Source: Herbaspirillum sp. ST 5-3 (lineage in GTDB: Bacteria > Pseudomonadota > Gammaproteobacteria > Burkholderiales > Burkholderiaceae_D). From it: a stretch of 64,000 bases of DNA. Numbering within the stretch: the first letter of the stretch is position 1; each line of letters begins with the position of its first letter. Location: positions 124,001-188,000 of the forward strand of contig NZ_STGI01000013.1 of assembly GCF_004804275.1 (NCBI RefSeq). The letters run 5' to 3'. Below the pieces are notes generated by a model that saw only the letters and a list, made by a program, of their open reading frames with translations, was not told the DNA's origin and did no database searches. Positions 19,981-29,557 of this stretch are shown piece after piece. The translations under genes were made by a program, and so were the position numbers.

Positions 19981-21447
19981 TCAGATCACGTAAAGATCGA
20001 CATACTCGTGCACCGCCATCGCTTCCAGTTTCGTCTGGTCGAGCGACACATCGAGAATGGCTTTCTGCTGCTTCGCCGGAAAGCGACGCGCCAGATTGGT
20101 TTTGAACTTGGCTTCGAGAAGAGGAATGCCTTCCTTGCGACGACGAGCGTGGCCGATCGGGTATTCAACGACCACTTCGTCGAGCTTCGCTCCGTCCTTG
20201 AATTCGACGGTCAGCGCATTGGCAATCGAGCGCTTCTGCGGGTCGTGGTAGTCCTGGGTGAAAGCCGGATCTTCGACGCACACGATCTTGTCGCGCAATG
20301 CATCGATGCGCTTGTCGGCGGCAACTTCATCTTCATAGTCCCCGGCAGTCAGCCGCCCGAAAATCAAGGGCACCGCAACCATGTACTGAATGCAGTGATC
20401 GCGGTCCGCCGGATTGTTCAGCGGCCCCTTCTTGTCGATGATGCGAATGCAGGCTTCATGCGTGCGGATCGTGATCTTGCTGATGTCGTCGACCGATTTG
20501 CCTGTTGCGGCCAACTGCGCGTGCAAGCTCATCGCTGCTTCCGCAGCGGTCTGGGCATGAAACTCCGCCGGGAAGGAAATCTTGAACAGCACGTTTTCCA
20601 TCACGTAGCTCTCGTACTTGCGCTGGAACTTGAACGGCTGCCCCTTGAACAGCACGTCGTAGAAGCCCCAGGTCTTCGCGGTCAGCACGGAGGGATAACC
20701 CATTTCACCGGTTCTCGCCATGAGTGCGAGGCGCACGGCGCGCGAGGTCGCATCGCCCGCAGCCCACGACTTGCGCGAACCCGCGTTCGGCGCATGGCGA
20801 TAGGTGCGCAGCGATTGTCCATCGACCCATGCCAGGGAAACCGCATTGAGCATCTCTTCGCGGGTCAGGCCGAGCATATGTGCGACGACAGCAGTGGACG
20901 CCACCTTCACCAGCACGACATGATCGATGCCGACCTTGTTGAAGGAATTTTCCAGCGCGATGCAACCCTGGATTTCATGGGCCTTGATCATGCCGGTCAG
21001 CACGTCCTTCATGGTCAGCGGCTTCTTGCCGGCGGCCACGGCATTGCGCGACAACCAGTCGGCAGTCGCGAGGATGCCGCCGAGGTTGTCCGAGGGATGC
21101 CCCCACTCTGCCGCCAACCAGGTGTCGTTGAAGTCCAGCCAGCGAATCATTGCACCGATGTTGAACGCGGCTTGCACCGGATCAAGCTGGAACTGCGTGC
21201 CCGGTACCTTCGCGCCGCTCGGAACCATCGTACCCGACACGATGGGACCGAGCAGCTTGGTGCATGCCGGATACGCAAGTGCTTCAAGGCCGCAGCCCAG
21301 CGTGTCGATCAGGCAATTGCGCGCTGTTTCATACGCGAGCGTCGACTTGATCTCGAATTTCTCGACGTAGTCGACGATATCGACCAGGACCTTGTCCCAG
21401 TCGGGACGCTTTGCTGATTTCATGTCGAGTGGCTTGGCTGGTTTCAT
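19981..21447 (-). CDS. prpD: 2-methylcitrate dehydratase
   Basis: This MmgE/PrpD-family enzyme (488 aa) dehydrates 2-methylcitrate to 2-methyl-cis-aconitate in the methylcitrate cycle. The sequence [12 protein letters not shown] near the start and the long central segment around GCGLEAL and [17 protein letters not shown] are typical. Two starts are possible, 21447 (MKPAKPLD) and 21423 (MKSAKRPD). The second aligns better with the usual N-terminus and neither has a clear ribosome-binding site. Genomes with AcnD and PrpF can bypass PrpD, so having both here gives two dehydration routes or a stereochemical backup. Confidence 0.93.
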   Translation of the reverse strand: MKPAKPLDMKSAKRPDWDKVLVDIVDYVEKFEIKSTLAYETARNCLIDTLGCGLEALAYPACTKLLGPIVSGTMVPSGAKVPGTQFQLDPVQAAFNIGAMIRWLDFNDTWLAAEWGHPSDNLGGILATADWLSRNAVAAGKKPLTMKDVLTGMIKAHEIQGCIALENSFNKVGIDHVVLVKVASTAVVAHMLGLTREEMLNAVSLAWVDGQSLRTYRHAPNAGSRKSWAAGDATSRAVRLALMARTGEMGYPSVLTAKTWGFYDVLFKGQPFKFQRKYESYVMENVLFKISFPAEFHAQTAAEAAMSLHAQLAATGKSVDDISKITIRTHEACIRIIDKKGPLNNPADRDHCIQYMVAVPLIFGRLTAGDYEDEVAADKRIDALRDKIVCVEDPAFTQDYHDPQKRSIANALTVEFKDGAKLDEVVVEYPIGHARRRKEGIPLLEAKFKTNLARRFPAKQQKAILDVSLDQTKLEAMAVHEYVDLYVI

Positions 21448-21482
21448 ATCGAATGAGACAGGCTGTCTGGCGGCCTTGTTCC

Positions 21483-22673
21483 TCAGAAGGAATCGCCGGG
21501 AACGCGCACCCATCCTTCCATCAGCACCCTGGCGCTGCGACTCATGATGGCCTTGGTCACGCTCCATTCGCCGTCGATCTGGGTCGCTTCCGCGCCAACC
21601 CGCAAGGTGCCCGAAGGATGGCCGAAGCGCACCGCGGTGCGAGCGCCACCGCCGGCGGCCAGGTTCACCAGCGTGCCCGGGATCGCCGCAGCGGTGCCGA
21701 TGGCAACGGCGGCCGTGCCCATCATCGCATGATGCAGCTTGCCCATGGACAGCGCGCGCACCAGCAGATCGATATCGCCTGCCTTGACCTGCTTGCCGCT
21801 GGACGAAATGTAGTCGGCCGGTTTGGCGACGAAAGCCACCTTCGGCGTGTGCTGGCGCTTTGCCGCCTCATCGACGTTCTTGATGAGCCCCATGCGCACT
21901 GCGCCATAGGCACGAATGGTCTCGAACATTGCGAGTGCCTTCGTGTCGCTGTTGATGGCGTCCTGCAACTCGGTGCCCTTGTAGCCGATGGCTTCGGCGT
22001 TCACGAAGATGGTCGGAATGCCGGCATTGATCATGGTGACCTTGAGCGTGCCGATGCCTGGCACGTCGAGATCGTCGACCAGATTACCGGTCGGGAACAT
22101 CGAGCCGCCCGCGCCCTCTTCCTCGGCAGCCGGGTCCATGAATTCCAGTTGCACTTCCGCAGCAGGGAAGGTCACGCCGTCGAGTTCGAAGTCGCCGGTT
22201 TCCTGCACCGCGCCGTTCGTCATCGGCACATGCGCAATGATGGTCTTGCCGATGTTGGCCTGCCAGATCCGGATGGTTGCGACGCCATCCTTCGGCACGC
22301 GGCCGGCATCGACAAGGCCGTTGCTGATCGCGAAGGGACCGACGGCGGCGGACAGGTTGCCGCAATTGCCGCTCCAGTCGACGAATGCGGTATCGATGGA
22401 CACCTGGCCGAACAGATAATCGACGTCGTGGTCGGGCTTGCTGCTCTTCGAAACGATGACTGTCTTGCTGGTGCTGGAGGTCGCGCCGCCCATCCCGTCA
22501 ATCTGCTTGCCGTAGGGGTCGGGGCTGCCGATGACACGCATCAGCAATGCATCGCGCGCTGCGCCCGGTTTCCGTGCGACCTCGGGCAGATCCTGCAGGC
22601 GGAAGAACACGCCTTTGCTGGTGCCGCCGCGGATGTAGGTGGCGGGAATCTTGATTTGAGATACGTGGGCCAT
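21483..22673 (-). CDS. prpF: 2-methylaconitate isomerase PrpF
   Basis: This 396-aa protein of the PrpF/DapF-like fold isomerises the trans-2-methylaconitate product of AcnD to the cis form used by the hydratase. The N-terminus [16 protein letters not shown] and the [15 protein letters not shown] motif with the active-site cysteine are diagnostic. The ATG follows an AGGAAAA site. It lies between acnD and prpD in the operon. Confidence 0.94.
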   Translation of the reverse strand: MAHVSQIKIPATYIRGGTSKGVFFRLQDLPEVARKPGAARDALLMRVIGSPDPYGKQIDGMGGATSSTSKTVIVSKSSKPDHDVDYLFGQVSIDTAFVDWSGNCGNLSAAVGPFAISNGLVDAGRVPKDGVATIRIWQANIGKTIIAHVPMTNGAVQETGDFELDGVTFPAAEVQLEFMDPAAEEEGAGGSMFPTGNLVDDLDVPGIGTLKVTMINAGIPTIFVNAEAIGYKGTELQDAINSDTKALAMFETIRAYGAVRMGLIKNVDEAAKRQHTPKVAFVAKPADYISSSGKQVKAGDIDLLVRALSMGKLHHAMMGTAAVAIGTAAAIPGTLVNLAAGGGARTAVRFGHPSGTLRVGAEATQIDGEWSVTKAIMSRSARVLMEGWVRVPGDSF

Positions 22674-22698
22674 GAATGTTTTCCTGAATAGAAGACAC

Positions 22699-22720
22699 CC
22701 CTCCCCTTGCAGGGGGAGGG
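22699..22720 (-). promoter_or_regulatory. GC-rich hairpin between acnD and prpF
   Basis: CCCTCCCC (22699-22706) pairs perfectly with GGGGAGGG (22713-22720) in the 80-bp gap between acnD and prpF. There is no proper T-tail on the minus strand. It may set relative expression by mRNA processing or 3'-end protection. Confidence 0.5.
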
Positions 22721-22753
22721 AATTTCACTCTTCGTAGCGACCGCTCAATACGC

Positions 22754-25351
22754 TTAAGCCGCTTTCCCCGACGACTCGAGGAAGTCCTGCGCGAAGCGCT
22801 GCAACACGCCGCCCGCTTCATAGATCGATACTTCCTCCGCCGTGTCGAGACGGCAGGTCATCGGCACTTCCACGCGCTCACCGTTCTTGCGGGTGATCAC
22901 GAGGGTGAGGTCGGTGCGCGGCTTGCGCTCACCAATCACGTCGAAGGTTTCGGTGCCATCGATGTTCAGGGTCTTGCGATTGACGCCAGGCTTGAACTCC
23001 AGCGGCAGCACACCCATGCCGATCAGGTTGGTGCGGTGAATGCGCTCGAAACCTTCGGCCGCGATCGCTTCCACGCCTGCCAGGCGCACGCCCTTGGCCG
23101 CCCAGTCACGCGACGAGCCCTGGCCGTAGTCGGCACCGGCGATGATGATCAGCGGCTGCTTGCGCAGCATGTAGGTCTCGATCGCTTCCCACATGCGCGT
23201 GACCTTGCCTTCCGGCTCGATGCGCGCCAGCGAACCCTTCTTCACCTTGCCGTCGACCACCGCCATCTCGTTGACGAGTTGCGGATTGGCGAAGGTCGCG
23301 CGTTGCGCGGTGAGATGGTCGCCGCGATGCGTTGCGTAGGAATTGAAGTCCTCCTCCGGCAAGCCCATTTTCGCCAGGTATTCACCGGCCGCGCTGTCGA
23401 GCAGAATCGCGTTCGACGGCGACAGATGGTCGGTGGTGATGTTGTCTGGCAGCACCGCCAACGGACGCATGCCCTTGAGCGTGCGCTCGCCGGCCAACGC
23501 GCCTTCCCAGTACGGCGGACGGCGGATGTAGGTGCTCATCGGCCGCCAGTTATACAGCGGGCTGACTTTCGACACGCCCTCGGAGCGCTGATCGAACATC
23601 GGAACGTAGACCTTGCGGAACTGCTCCGGCTTCACGCTCGCTTTGACGATGGCGTCGATTTCTTCATCGGTCGGCCAGATATCCTTCAGCGTGATCGGTT
23701 TGCCGTTCTTGTCGTTGCCGAAAGAATCACGCTCGATGTCGAAGCGGACTGTGCCGGCAATCGCGTACGCGACCACCAGCGGCGGCGATGCGAGGAAAGC
23801 CTGCTTCGCATACGGATGGATGCGGCCGTCGAAGTTGCGGTTGCCGGAAAGGACGGCCGTCGCATACAGGTCGCGGTCGATGATTTCCTGCTGAATCTTC
23901 GGATCCAGCGCACCCGACATGCCGTTGCAGGTGGTACAGGCAAACGCGACGATGCCGAAGCCCAGCTTTTCCAGTTCTTCCTTCAGGCCGGCGTCTTCCA
24001 GGTACAGCTCCACAGCCTTCGAGCCGGGCGCCAGCGAGGTTTTCACCCACGGCTTGCGGGTGAGGCCGAGGCGGTTGGCATTGCGTGCCAACAAGGCAGC
24101 GGCGATCACGTTGCGCGGGTTGCTGGTGTTGGTGCAGCTGGTGATGGCAGCGATGATGACGGCGCCATCCGGCATCTGGCCGGGCACTTCTTCCCACTTG
24201 CCCGCGATGCCCTTGGCGGCGAGGTCGGCAGTCGCCACGCGCGCATGCGGATTGGACGGACCGGCCATGTTGCGCACCACGGCGGACAGGTCAAACTTGA
24301 GCACGCGCTCGTATTCCGCGTTCTTCAGCGTGTCGGACCACAGTCCCGCTTCCTTGGCATAAGTCTCGACCAGCTTCACCTGTTCGTCCGTGCGGCCGGT
24401 GAGCTTCAGATAGTCGATGGTTTGCTGGTCAATGGAGAACAGCGCTGCGGTGGCGCCGTATTCCGGCGCCATGTTGGAAATGGTCGCACGATCGCCCAGC
24501 GTCAGCGACGAAGCGCCTTCGCCATAGAACTCGAGGTATCCGCCGACCACCTTCGACTTGCGCAGGAATTCGGTGAGCGCCAGCACGATGTCGGTGGCGG
24601 TGATGCCCGGTTGACGTCTTCCGGAAAGCTCGACGCCGACGATTTCCGGCAGGCGCATCCAGGAAGCGCGGCCCAGCATCACGTTCTCTGCCTCGAGACC
24701 ACCGACGCCGACGGCGATCACGCCCAACGCGTCGACGTGCGGCGTGTGGCTGTCGGTGCCGACGCAGGTGTCAGGATAGGCAAGGCCATCGACCGCATGG
24801 ATGACCGGCGACATCTTCTCCAGGTTGATCTGGTGCATGATGCCGTTGCCCGCCGGGATCACATCCACGTTCTTGAATGCGTTCTTGGTCCAGTCGATGA
24901 AGTGGAAGCGGTCCTCGTTGCGACGGTCTTCGATCGCGCGGTTCTTGGTGAACGCGTCCGGATCGAAGCCACCGCACTCGACGGCCAGCGAGTGATCGAC
25001 GATCAGTTGCACCGGCACGACCGGATTGACCTGGGCCGGATCGCCGCCCTGGTCGGCGATCGCATCGCGCAGGCCGGCCAGATCCACCAGCGCGGTCTGA
25101 CCGAGAATGTCGTGACAAACCACACGTGTCGGGAACCAGGGGAAGTCCAGTTCGCGCTTGCGCTCGATGAGCTGCTTGAGCGAATCGGTCAACGTGGCCG
25201 GGTCGCAACGACGCACGAGGTTTTCGGCCAGCACACGCGAGGTGTACGGCAGCTTGTCGTAGGCGCCCGGCTGGATCGCGTCGACCGCGGCGCGTGCGTC
25301 AAAGTAATCCAGTTTGGTGCCCGGTAGAGGTTTGCGGTTTGCGGTGTTCAT
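22754..25351 (-). CDS. acnD: Fe/S-dependent 2-methylcitrate dehydratase AcnD
   Basis: This is an 865-aa aconitase-family enzyme. The cluster-binding cysteines are visible in SCTNTSNP and CTTCNGMSG, and the C-terminal swivel domain carries the DYGQGSSRDWAAKG motif. Placement directly before prpF and within a prp operon identifies it as AcnD, the oxygen-sensitive enzyme that dehydrates 2-methylcitrate to a 2-methylaconitate needing PrpF. It is not a housekeeping AcnA. The ATG at 25351 is not preceded by a clear Shine-Dalgarno sequence. Confidence 0.93.
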   Translation of the reverse strand: MNTANRKPLPGTKLDYFDARAAVDAIQPGAYDKLPYTSRVLAENLVRRCDPATLTDSLKQLIERKRELDFPWFPTRVVCHDILGQTALVDLAGLRDAIADQGGDPAQVNPVVPVQLIVDHSLAVECGGFDPDAFTKNRAIEDRRNEDRFHFIDWTKNAFKNVDVIPAGNGIMHQINLEKMSPVIHAVDGLAYPDTCVGTDSHTPHVDALGVIAVGVGGLEAENVMLGRASWMRLPEIVGVELSGRRQPGITATDIVLALTEFLRKSKVVGGYLEFYGEGASSLTLGDRATISNMAPEYGATAALFSIDQQTIDYLKLTGRTDEQVKLVETYAKEAGLWSDTLKNAEYERVLKFDLSAVVRNMAGPSNPHARVATADLAAKGIAGKWEEVPGQMPDGAVIIAAITSCTNTSNPRNVIAAALLARNANRLGLTRKPWVKTSLAPGSKAVELYLEDAGLKEELEKLGFGIVAFACTTCNGMSGALDPKIQQEIIDRDLYATAVLSGNRNFDGRIHPYAKQAFLASPPLVVAYAIAGTVRFDIERDSFGNDKNGKPITLKDIWPTDEEIDAIVKASVKPEQFRKVYVPMFDQRSEGVSKVSPLYNWRPMSTYIRRPPYWEGALAGERTLKGMRPLAVLPDNITTDHLSPSNAILLDSAAGEYLAKMGLPEEDFNSYATHRGDHLTAQRATFANPQLVNEMAVVDGKVKKGSLARIEPEGKVTRMWEAIETYMLRKQPLIIIAGADYGQGSSRDWAAKGVRLAGVEAIAAEGFERIHRTNLIGMGVLPLEFKPGVNRKTLNIDGTETFDVIGERKPRTDLTLVITRKNGERVEVPMTCRLDTAEEVSIYEAGGVLQRFAQDFLESSGKAA

Positions 25352-25386
25352 GGATCAGAGAAGAAAAGAGATGATCAGCGGGAGGC

Positions 25387-25416
25387 GGAGCCTGACGCGC
25401 ATGCACGACAGGCTCC
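25387..25416 (-). promoter_or_regulatory. Hairpin between prpC and acnD
   Basis: GGAGCCTG (25387-25394) and CAGGCTCC (25409-25416) are exact complements in the 78-bp gap between prpC and acnD. No T-run follows it. It is the third intercistronic hairpin in this operon. Confidence 0.5.
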
Positions 25417-25429
25417 CGGTGTTGCTTCT

Positions 25430-26587
25430 TTACTTGCGCTTGTTGATCGGCACAAACTTCAGATCTTCCGGGCCGACGTAATTCGCACTCGGGCGGATGA
25501 TCTTGTTGTCGATGCGCTGCTCAATGATATGCGCAGCCCAGCCGGAAGTGCGCGAAATCACGAACAGCGGCGTGAACATCGCCGTCGGCACGCCCATCAT
25601 GTGATAGGACACGGCGGAGAACCAGTCGAGGTTCGGGAACATCTTCTTGACGTCCCACATCACGCTTTCGAGACGCTCGGCGATGTCGAACATCTTCATC
25701 GATCCCGCATCCTTCGACAAGTTGCGCGCGACTTCCTTGATTACCTTGTTGCGAGGATCGGACACGGTGTACACCGGATGGCCGAAACCGATCACGACTT
25801 CCTTGTTCTCGACGCGCTTGCGGATGTCGGCTTCCGCTTCGTCCGGGTTGTCATAACGCTTCTGGATTTCGAACGCGACTTCATTCGCGCCGCCATGCTT
25901 CGGGCCGCGCAGCGCGCCGATCGCACCGGTGATCGCCGAGAACATGTCGGAGCCCGTGCCTGCGATGACGCGGCCGGTGAAGGTGGAGGCATTGAACTCG
26001 TGCTCGGCGTACAGGATCAGCGAGGTATGCATCGCCTTGACCCACAGATCCGACGGTTCCTTGCCATGCAGCAGATGCAGGAAGTGGCCGCCGATGGAAT
26101 CGTCGTCGGTTTCGACTTCGATGCGCGTGCCATTGTGGCTGTAGTGGTACCAGTACAGCAGCATCGAACCAAGCGATGCCATCAGGCGGTCGGCGATGTC
26201 GCGCGCGCCCGGCGTGTTGTGGTCGTCTTTCTCCGGCAGCACGCAGCCCAGCGCGGAAACGCCGGAACGCATCACGTCCATCGGATGCGACGAAGCAGGC
26301 AGCCATTCCAGCACGGCCTTGACGTTGGCCGGCAGACCGCGCAGGGACTTCAGCTTGGCCTTGTAGGCCTTGAGTTCAGCCGCGGTCGGCAGTTTGCCGT
26401 GCACGAGCAGGTGCGCGATTTCTTCGAATTCGCACGCATCGGCGACGTCGAGAATGTCGTATCCGCGGTAATGCAGGTCGTTACCCGTCCTGCCGACCGT
26501 GCACAGTGCGGTATTGCCTGCCGTGACGCCGGACAGCGCCACGGATTTCTTCGGTTTCGGTCCGGTTGTAGTTTGTTGTTCGCTCAT
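25430..26587 (-). CDS. prpC: 2-methylcitrate synthase
   Basis: This 385-aa citrate-synthase-family enzyme condenses propionyl-CoA with oxaloacetate to 2-methylcitrate. The conserved GFGHPVY motif carries the catalytic histidine, and [10 protein letters not shown]-type residues are present in the form [11 protein letters not shown]. The short length, without the N-terminal regulatory part of type II citrate synthase, and the operon position support PrpC. The ATG has a GGAGG site and begins 15 bp after the prpB stop. Confidence 0.95.
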   Translation of the reverse strand: MSEQQTTTGPKPKKSVALSGVTAGNTALCTVGRTGNDLHYRGYDILDVADACEFEEIAHLLVHGKLPTAAELKAYKAKLKSLRGLPANVKAVLEWLPASSHPMDVMRSGVSALGCVLPEKDDHNTPGARDIADRLMASLGSMLLYWYHYSHNGTRIEVETDDDSIGGHFLHLLHGKEPSDLWVKAMHTSLILYAEHEFNASTFTGRVIAGTGSDMFSAITGAIGALRGPKHGGANEVAFEIQKRYDNPDEAEADIRKRVENKEVVIGFGHPVYTVSDPRNKVIKEVARNLSKDAGSMKMFDIAERLESVMWDVKKMFPNLDWFSAVSYHMMGVPTAMFTPLFVISRTSGWAAHIIEQRIDNKIIRPSANYVGPEDLKFVPINKRK

Positions 26588-26602
26588 ATAGCCTCCAGGT
26601 GG

Positions 26603-27493
26603 TCACTTAGCCTTTTGTTGCGCAAACAGCGCGTCAAGTTTTTGTTCGAAGTCGTGATAGTTGATTCGGTCATACAACTCCATGCGGGTCTGCATGGTAT
26701 CGACCACATTCTTTTGCGTGCCGTCACGGCGGATGGCGGTGTAGACGGTTTCCGCGGCCTTGTTCATCGCGCGGAAGGCCGACAGCGGGTACAGCACGAG
26801 GCCGACGTTGACGCTCTTCAACTCGTCAACCGTGTAGAGCGGCGTTGCGCCGAATTCGGTGATGTTGGCCAGGACCGGCACCTTCACGGCATCCGCGAAC
26901 GTCTTGTACATGTCCAGTTGCGTGATCGCTTCCGGGAAGATCATGTCGGCGCCGGCTTCGACGCAAGCCTGTGCGCGATCGAGTGCAGCGTCCAGCCCTT
27001 CGACGGCGAGCGCGTCGGTGCGGGCCATGATGACAAAGTTTTCATCGGTGCGCGCATCGACCGCCGCCTTGATGCGGTCGACCATTTCCTGCTTGCTCAC
27101 GATTTCCTTGTTGGGACGATGGCCGCAACGCTTGGCGCCGACCTGGTCCTCGATGTGGATCGCGGCAGCGCCGAACTTGATCATCGACTTGACGGTGCGC
27201 GCGACATTGAACGCGGAAGAACCGAATCCGGTATCGACGTCGACCAGCAGCGGCACGTCGCAGACGTCAGTAATGCGCCGCACATCGGTCAGCACATCGT
27301 CCAGACTGGAAATGCCGAGGTCCGGCAAGCCGAGCGAACCGGCGGCCACGCCGCCACCGGACAGGTAAATCGCGCGATAGCCTGCGCGCTTGGCCAGCAA
27401 TGCGTGGTTGGCGTTGATAGCACCCACGACTTGCAACGGGGATTCTTCTTTTACTGCCTTGCGAAAGGCGGCGCCTGCGGAATAAAGAGTCAT
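26603..27493 (-). CDS. prpB: 2-methylisocitrate lyase
   Basis: This 296-aa enzyme splits 2-methylisocitrate into pyruvate and succinate, the last step of the cycle. The isocitrate-lyase signature KRCGH lies at residues 121-125. I chose the ATG at 27493, preceded by AAGGTG. Longer in-frame starts would run through the sigma-54 promoter described below, and 296 aa is the usual family length. It is the first gene of the minus-strand operon prpB-prpC-acnD-prpF-prpD-prpE. Confidence 0.96.
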   Translation of the reverse strand: MTLYSAGAAFRKAVKEESPLQVVGAINANHALLAKRAGYRAIYLSGGGVAAGSLGLPDLGISSLDDVLTDVRRITDVCDVPLLVDVDTGFGSSAFNVARTVKSMIKFGAAAIHIEDQVGAKRCGHRPNKEIVSKQEMVDRIKAAVDARTDENFVIMARTDALAVEGLDAALDRAQACVEAGADMIFPEAITQLDMYKTFADAVKVPVLANITEFGATPLYTVDELKSVNVGLVLYPLSAFRAMNKAAETVYTAIRRDGTQKNVVDTMQTRMELYDRINYHDFEQKLDALFAQQKAK

Positions 27494-27542
27494 TTCTTCA
27501 CCTTGTGGGAACTGTTTCAGCCAGAGAAGCTGCAGGCTTAAT

Positions 27543-27558
27543 TGCAATCGGCGTGCCA
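27543..27558 (-). promoter_or_regulatory. Sigma-54 promoter of the prp operon
   Basis: On the minus strand the sequence TGGCACGCCGATTGCA matches the sigma-54 consensus TGGCAC-N5-TTGCA at every fixed position. Transcription would start near 27531, leaving a leader of about 40 nt before prpB. The activator is expected to be PrpR, encoded divergently. Confidence 0.88.
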
Positions 27559-27656
27559 TCGAGTAACACCTCCCTCGGTCCATGACTCCCGGTTGGCAAA
27601 AACGCGTGTTTTCAAGGGCTTATCGTCGCATTTATCCTGGATCAATTTCCCCGTCA

Positions 27657-27702
27657 CGTTTCATTCTGTGTTACATTTGAAACGTTGAAACGTTCATGAA
27701 AC
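27657..27702. promoter_or_regulatory. Candidate PrpR upstream activating sites
   Basis: TGAAAC occurs at 27678, 27686 and 27697, the first two as a tandem 8-mer TGAAACGT, and the inverted form CGTTTCAT lies at 27657-27664. The cluster sits about 100-160 bp upstream of the sigma-54 promoter, the normal place for an enhancer-binding activator, and touches the prpR start codon, which suggests autoregulation. The assignment to PrpR is inference. Confidence 0.6.
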
Positions 27703-29301
27703 ATGCGCATCCCATCCCGCCCCCTTCCCGACCTGCCCGATAAGCCGATTATCTGGACGGTATCGATTTCACGCCTGTCCGACCTGTTTCGCGACATCAC
27801 GCCGGAATTCGACGACCGCGCGACGATCGAGCCGATTCGTTACGGCTTTGAAGAGGCCGTGCAGCACATACGCGAGCGATTGGAAACGGAGCGCTGCGAT
27901 GCCGTAATCGCCGCCGGCTCCAACGCCGCCTACCTGAAGAGCCGTCTGTCACTGCCCGTCGTCATCGCCAAGGCGAGCGGCTTCGATGTCATGCAGGCTT
28001 TGGCGCGCGCGCGCAAGATCACTCCCGAGATCGGCCTGGTCACCTATCAGGAAACGATGTCTGAACTGGCCGATTTTCAGGCCACCTTCGGCCTGAAAAT
28101 CGCACAGCGCACCTACACCACGGAAGAGGACGCGCGGGCACAGATCGACGAACTCAAGGCAAGCGGCATCAAGGCTATCGTCGGCGCCGGCCTGGTGACC
28201 GATCTCGCACAGGAGGCCGGTCTTGCCGGCATCTTTGTCTATTCGGCCACATCGATCCGCCAGGCCTTCGAAGATGCGCTGGAAATCGCACGCTTCACCC
28301 AACTGGAATCCGGGCGCGGCCGCAATCAGCAGGTATCCGAAACCCTGCGCGCCAAGCACGGCTTGAACGACTTGCGCGGCGACTCCCCTGCGATGCAAAC
28401 CGTGCGTCACTCGATCGAGCTGTTCGCGAAATCGCCCGCCACGGTCCTGATCCAGGGAGAAACCGGCACCGGAAAGGAACTCGCAGCACAAGCCATCCAC
28501 CGAGAAAGCCAACGCGCACGCCAGCCTTTCGTCGCCATCAACTGCGGCGCGGTGGCGGAATCGCTGCTCGAATCCGAATTGTTCGGGTATGAAGAAGGCG
28601 CGTTCACCGGCTCGCGCCGCGGCGGCCATGCGGGCCTGTTCGAAGCCGCGAATCGAGGCACCCTGTTTCTCGACGAAATCGGCGAGATGCCCGTGCAGTT
28701 GCAGACACGCCTGCTGCGCGTGCTGGAAGAACGTGAAGTGGTGCGCGTCGGCGGCACCCGCCCCGTTCCTGTGAATGTACGCATCATCAGCGCCACGCAC
28801 TGCGACCTCGACCAGCGCGTGAAGGATGGCCGTTTCCGCGCCGACCTGTTCTATCGCCTCGGCGTGTTGCGCCTGAGTTTGCCGCCCTTGCGGGAACGCA
28901 GCGAAGACCTGGTCGCCCTGGCCGAATGGGGATTGAAGAACGCACTGGCCTCGCTCGGCGCGCGCCCGCACGCCAATCTGCATGCGGAGATCACGGCCTG
29001 CGCACCGCTCTTTTCCCGCTATGCCTGGCCGGGCAATGTGCGCGAGTTGCGCAACCTGATGGAACGGCTCGCACTGTTCCTTGCCGCAGAGCCGCTGCAA
29101 GCGCTCACGCCGGGCTTTGTGATGACCGTTGCACCGGAGTTGGGCGCCATCACGGAGCCGCCGCCAAAACCCGTAGCAGCCGTGGCCGCCGAGTCCATCG
29201 AACAGGTCCTCGCCCGCTTCAACGGCAACCGCGAAGCGGCCGCGAAATTTCTCGGCATCAGCCGCACGACCTTGTGGCGCAAGCTAAGCAAGGGCAATTA
29301 G
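27703..29301 (+). CDS. prpR: Sigma-54-dependent propionate catabolism activator PrpR
   Basis: This 532-aa protein has an N-terminal PrpR_N sensory domain (about 1-200), thought to bind 2-methylcitrate in this family. An AAA+ domain follows, with Walker A GETGTGKE at 252-259 and the sigma-54 contact loop GAFTGS at 299-304. A Fis-type helix-turn-helix lies at the end ([17 protein letters not shown]). It is divergent from prpB, whose promoter is an excellent sigma-54 site. The ATG at 27703 lies inside the repeat cluster proposed as its own binding site. Confidence 0.95.
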   Translation: MRIPSRPLPDLPDKPIIWTVSISRLSDLFRDITPEFDDRATIEPIRYGFEEAVQHIRERLETERCDAVIAAGSNAAYLKSRLSLPVVIAKASGFDVMQALARARKITPEIGLVTYQETMSELADFQATFGLKIAQRTYTTEEDARAQIDELKASGIKAIVGAGLVTDLAQEAGLAGIFVYSATSIRQAFEDALEIARFTQLESGRGRNQQVSETLRAKHGLNDLRGDSPAMQTVRHSIELFAKSPATVLIQGETGTGKELAAQAIHRESQRARQPFVAINCGAVAESLLESELFGYEEGAFTGSRRGGHAGLFEAANRGTLFLDEIGEMPVQLQTRLLRVLEEREVVRVGGTRPVPVNVRIISATHCDLDQRVKDGRFRADLFYRLGVLRLSLPPLRERSEDLVALAEWGLKNALASLGARPHANLHAEITACAPLFSRYAWPGNVRELRNLMERLALFLAAEPLQALTPGFVMTVAPELGAITEPPPKPVAAVAAESIEQVLARFNGNREAAAKFLGISRTTLWRKLSKGN

Positions 29302-29366
29302 CACGATGCATGGCGCCGGACCGACAAGCGAATTTGCCCTATCATTGGCGTTTTGAGGTCTCCACG

Positions 29367-29552
29367 ATGCAGAATCCTTCCCGCCCCGATACACCCTGCG
29401 TTGCCGTCTGCACGACCACCTTCGACGACGTCTGCCGAGGCTGCGGACGCACGGTCGCCGAAGTCGCGAACTGGGTGTTCATGTCCGAAGAAGAAAAGGC
29501 GCTGGTGTGGGCCAGGATCACCGCCGAAGGCTATCCGCGCCGGCAATCCTGA
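29367..29552 (+). CDS. Small DUF1289-family protein
   Basis: This 61-aa protein has a zinc-finger-like cysteine pattern: C11-x3-C15 and C23-x2-C26 in the order CVAVC and CRGCGRT, followed by a conserved EVANW-type segment. This is the DUF1289 signature; the function is unknown. It lies 65 bp downstream of prpR in the same direction and stops 5 bp before the convergent ntrC stop, so it may be read with prpR. Confidence 0.85.
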   Translation: MQNPSRPDTPCVAVCTTTFDDVCRGCGRTVAEVANWVFMSEEEKALVWARITAEGYPRRQS

Positions 29553-29557
29553 CCGCG

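Noticed and set aside
23036-25327. 763-codon open frame antisense to acnD
   Set aside because: It is a shadow of the aconitase-family gene, with no protein-family features.
22754-25351. Assignment of the aconitase as housekeeping AcnA
   Set aside because: It is embedded between prpC and prpF, the standard setting of AcnD. A housekeeping aconitase should be elsewhere.
27494-27583. N-terminal extension of prpB by 30 residues
   Set aside because: The extension would run through the sigma-54 promoter. The internal ATG has a ribosome-binding site and gives the family length.
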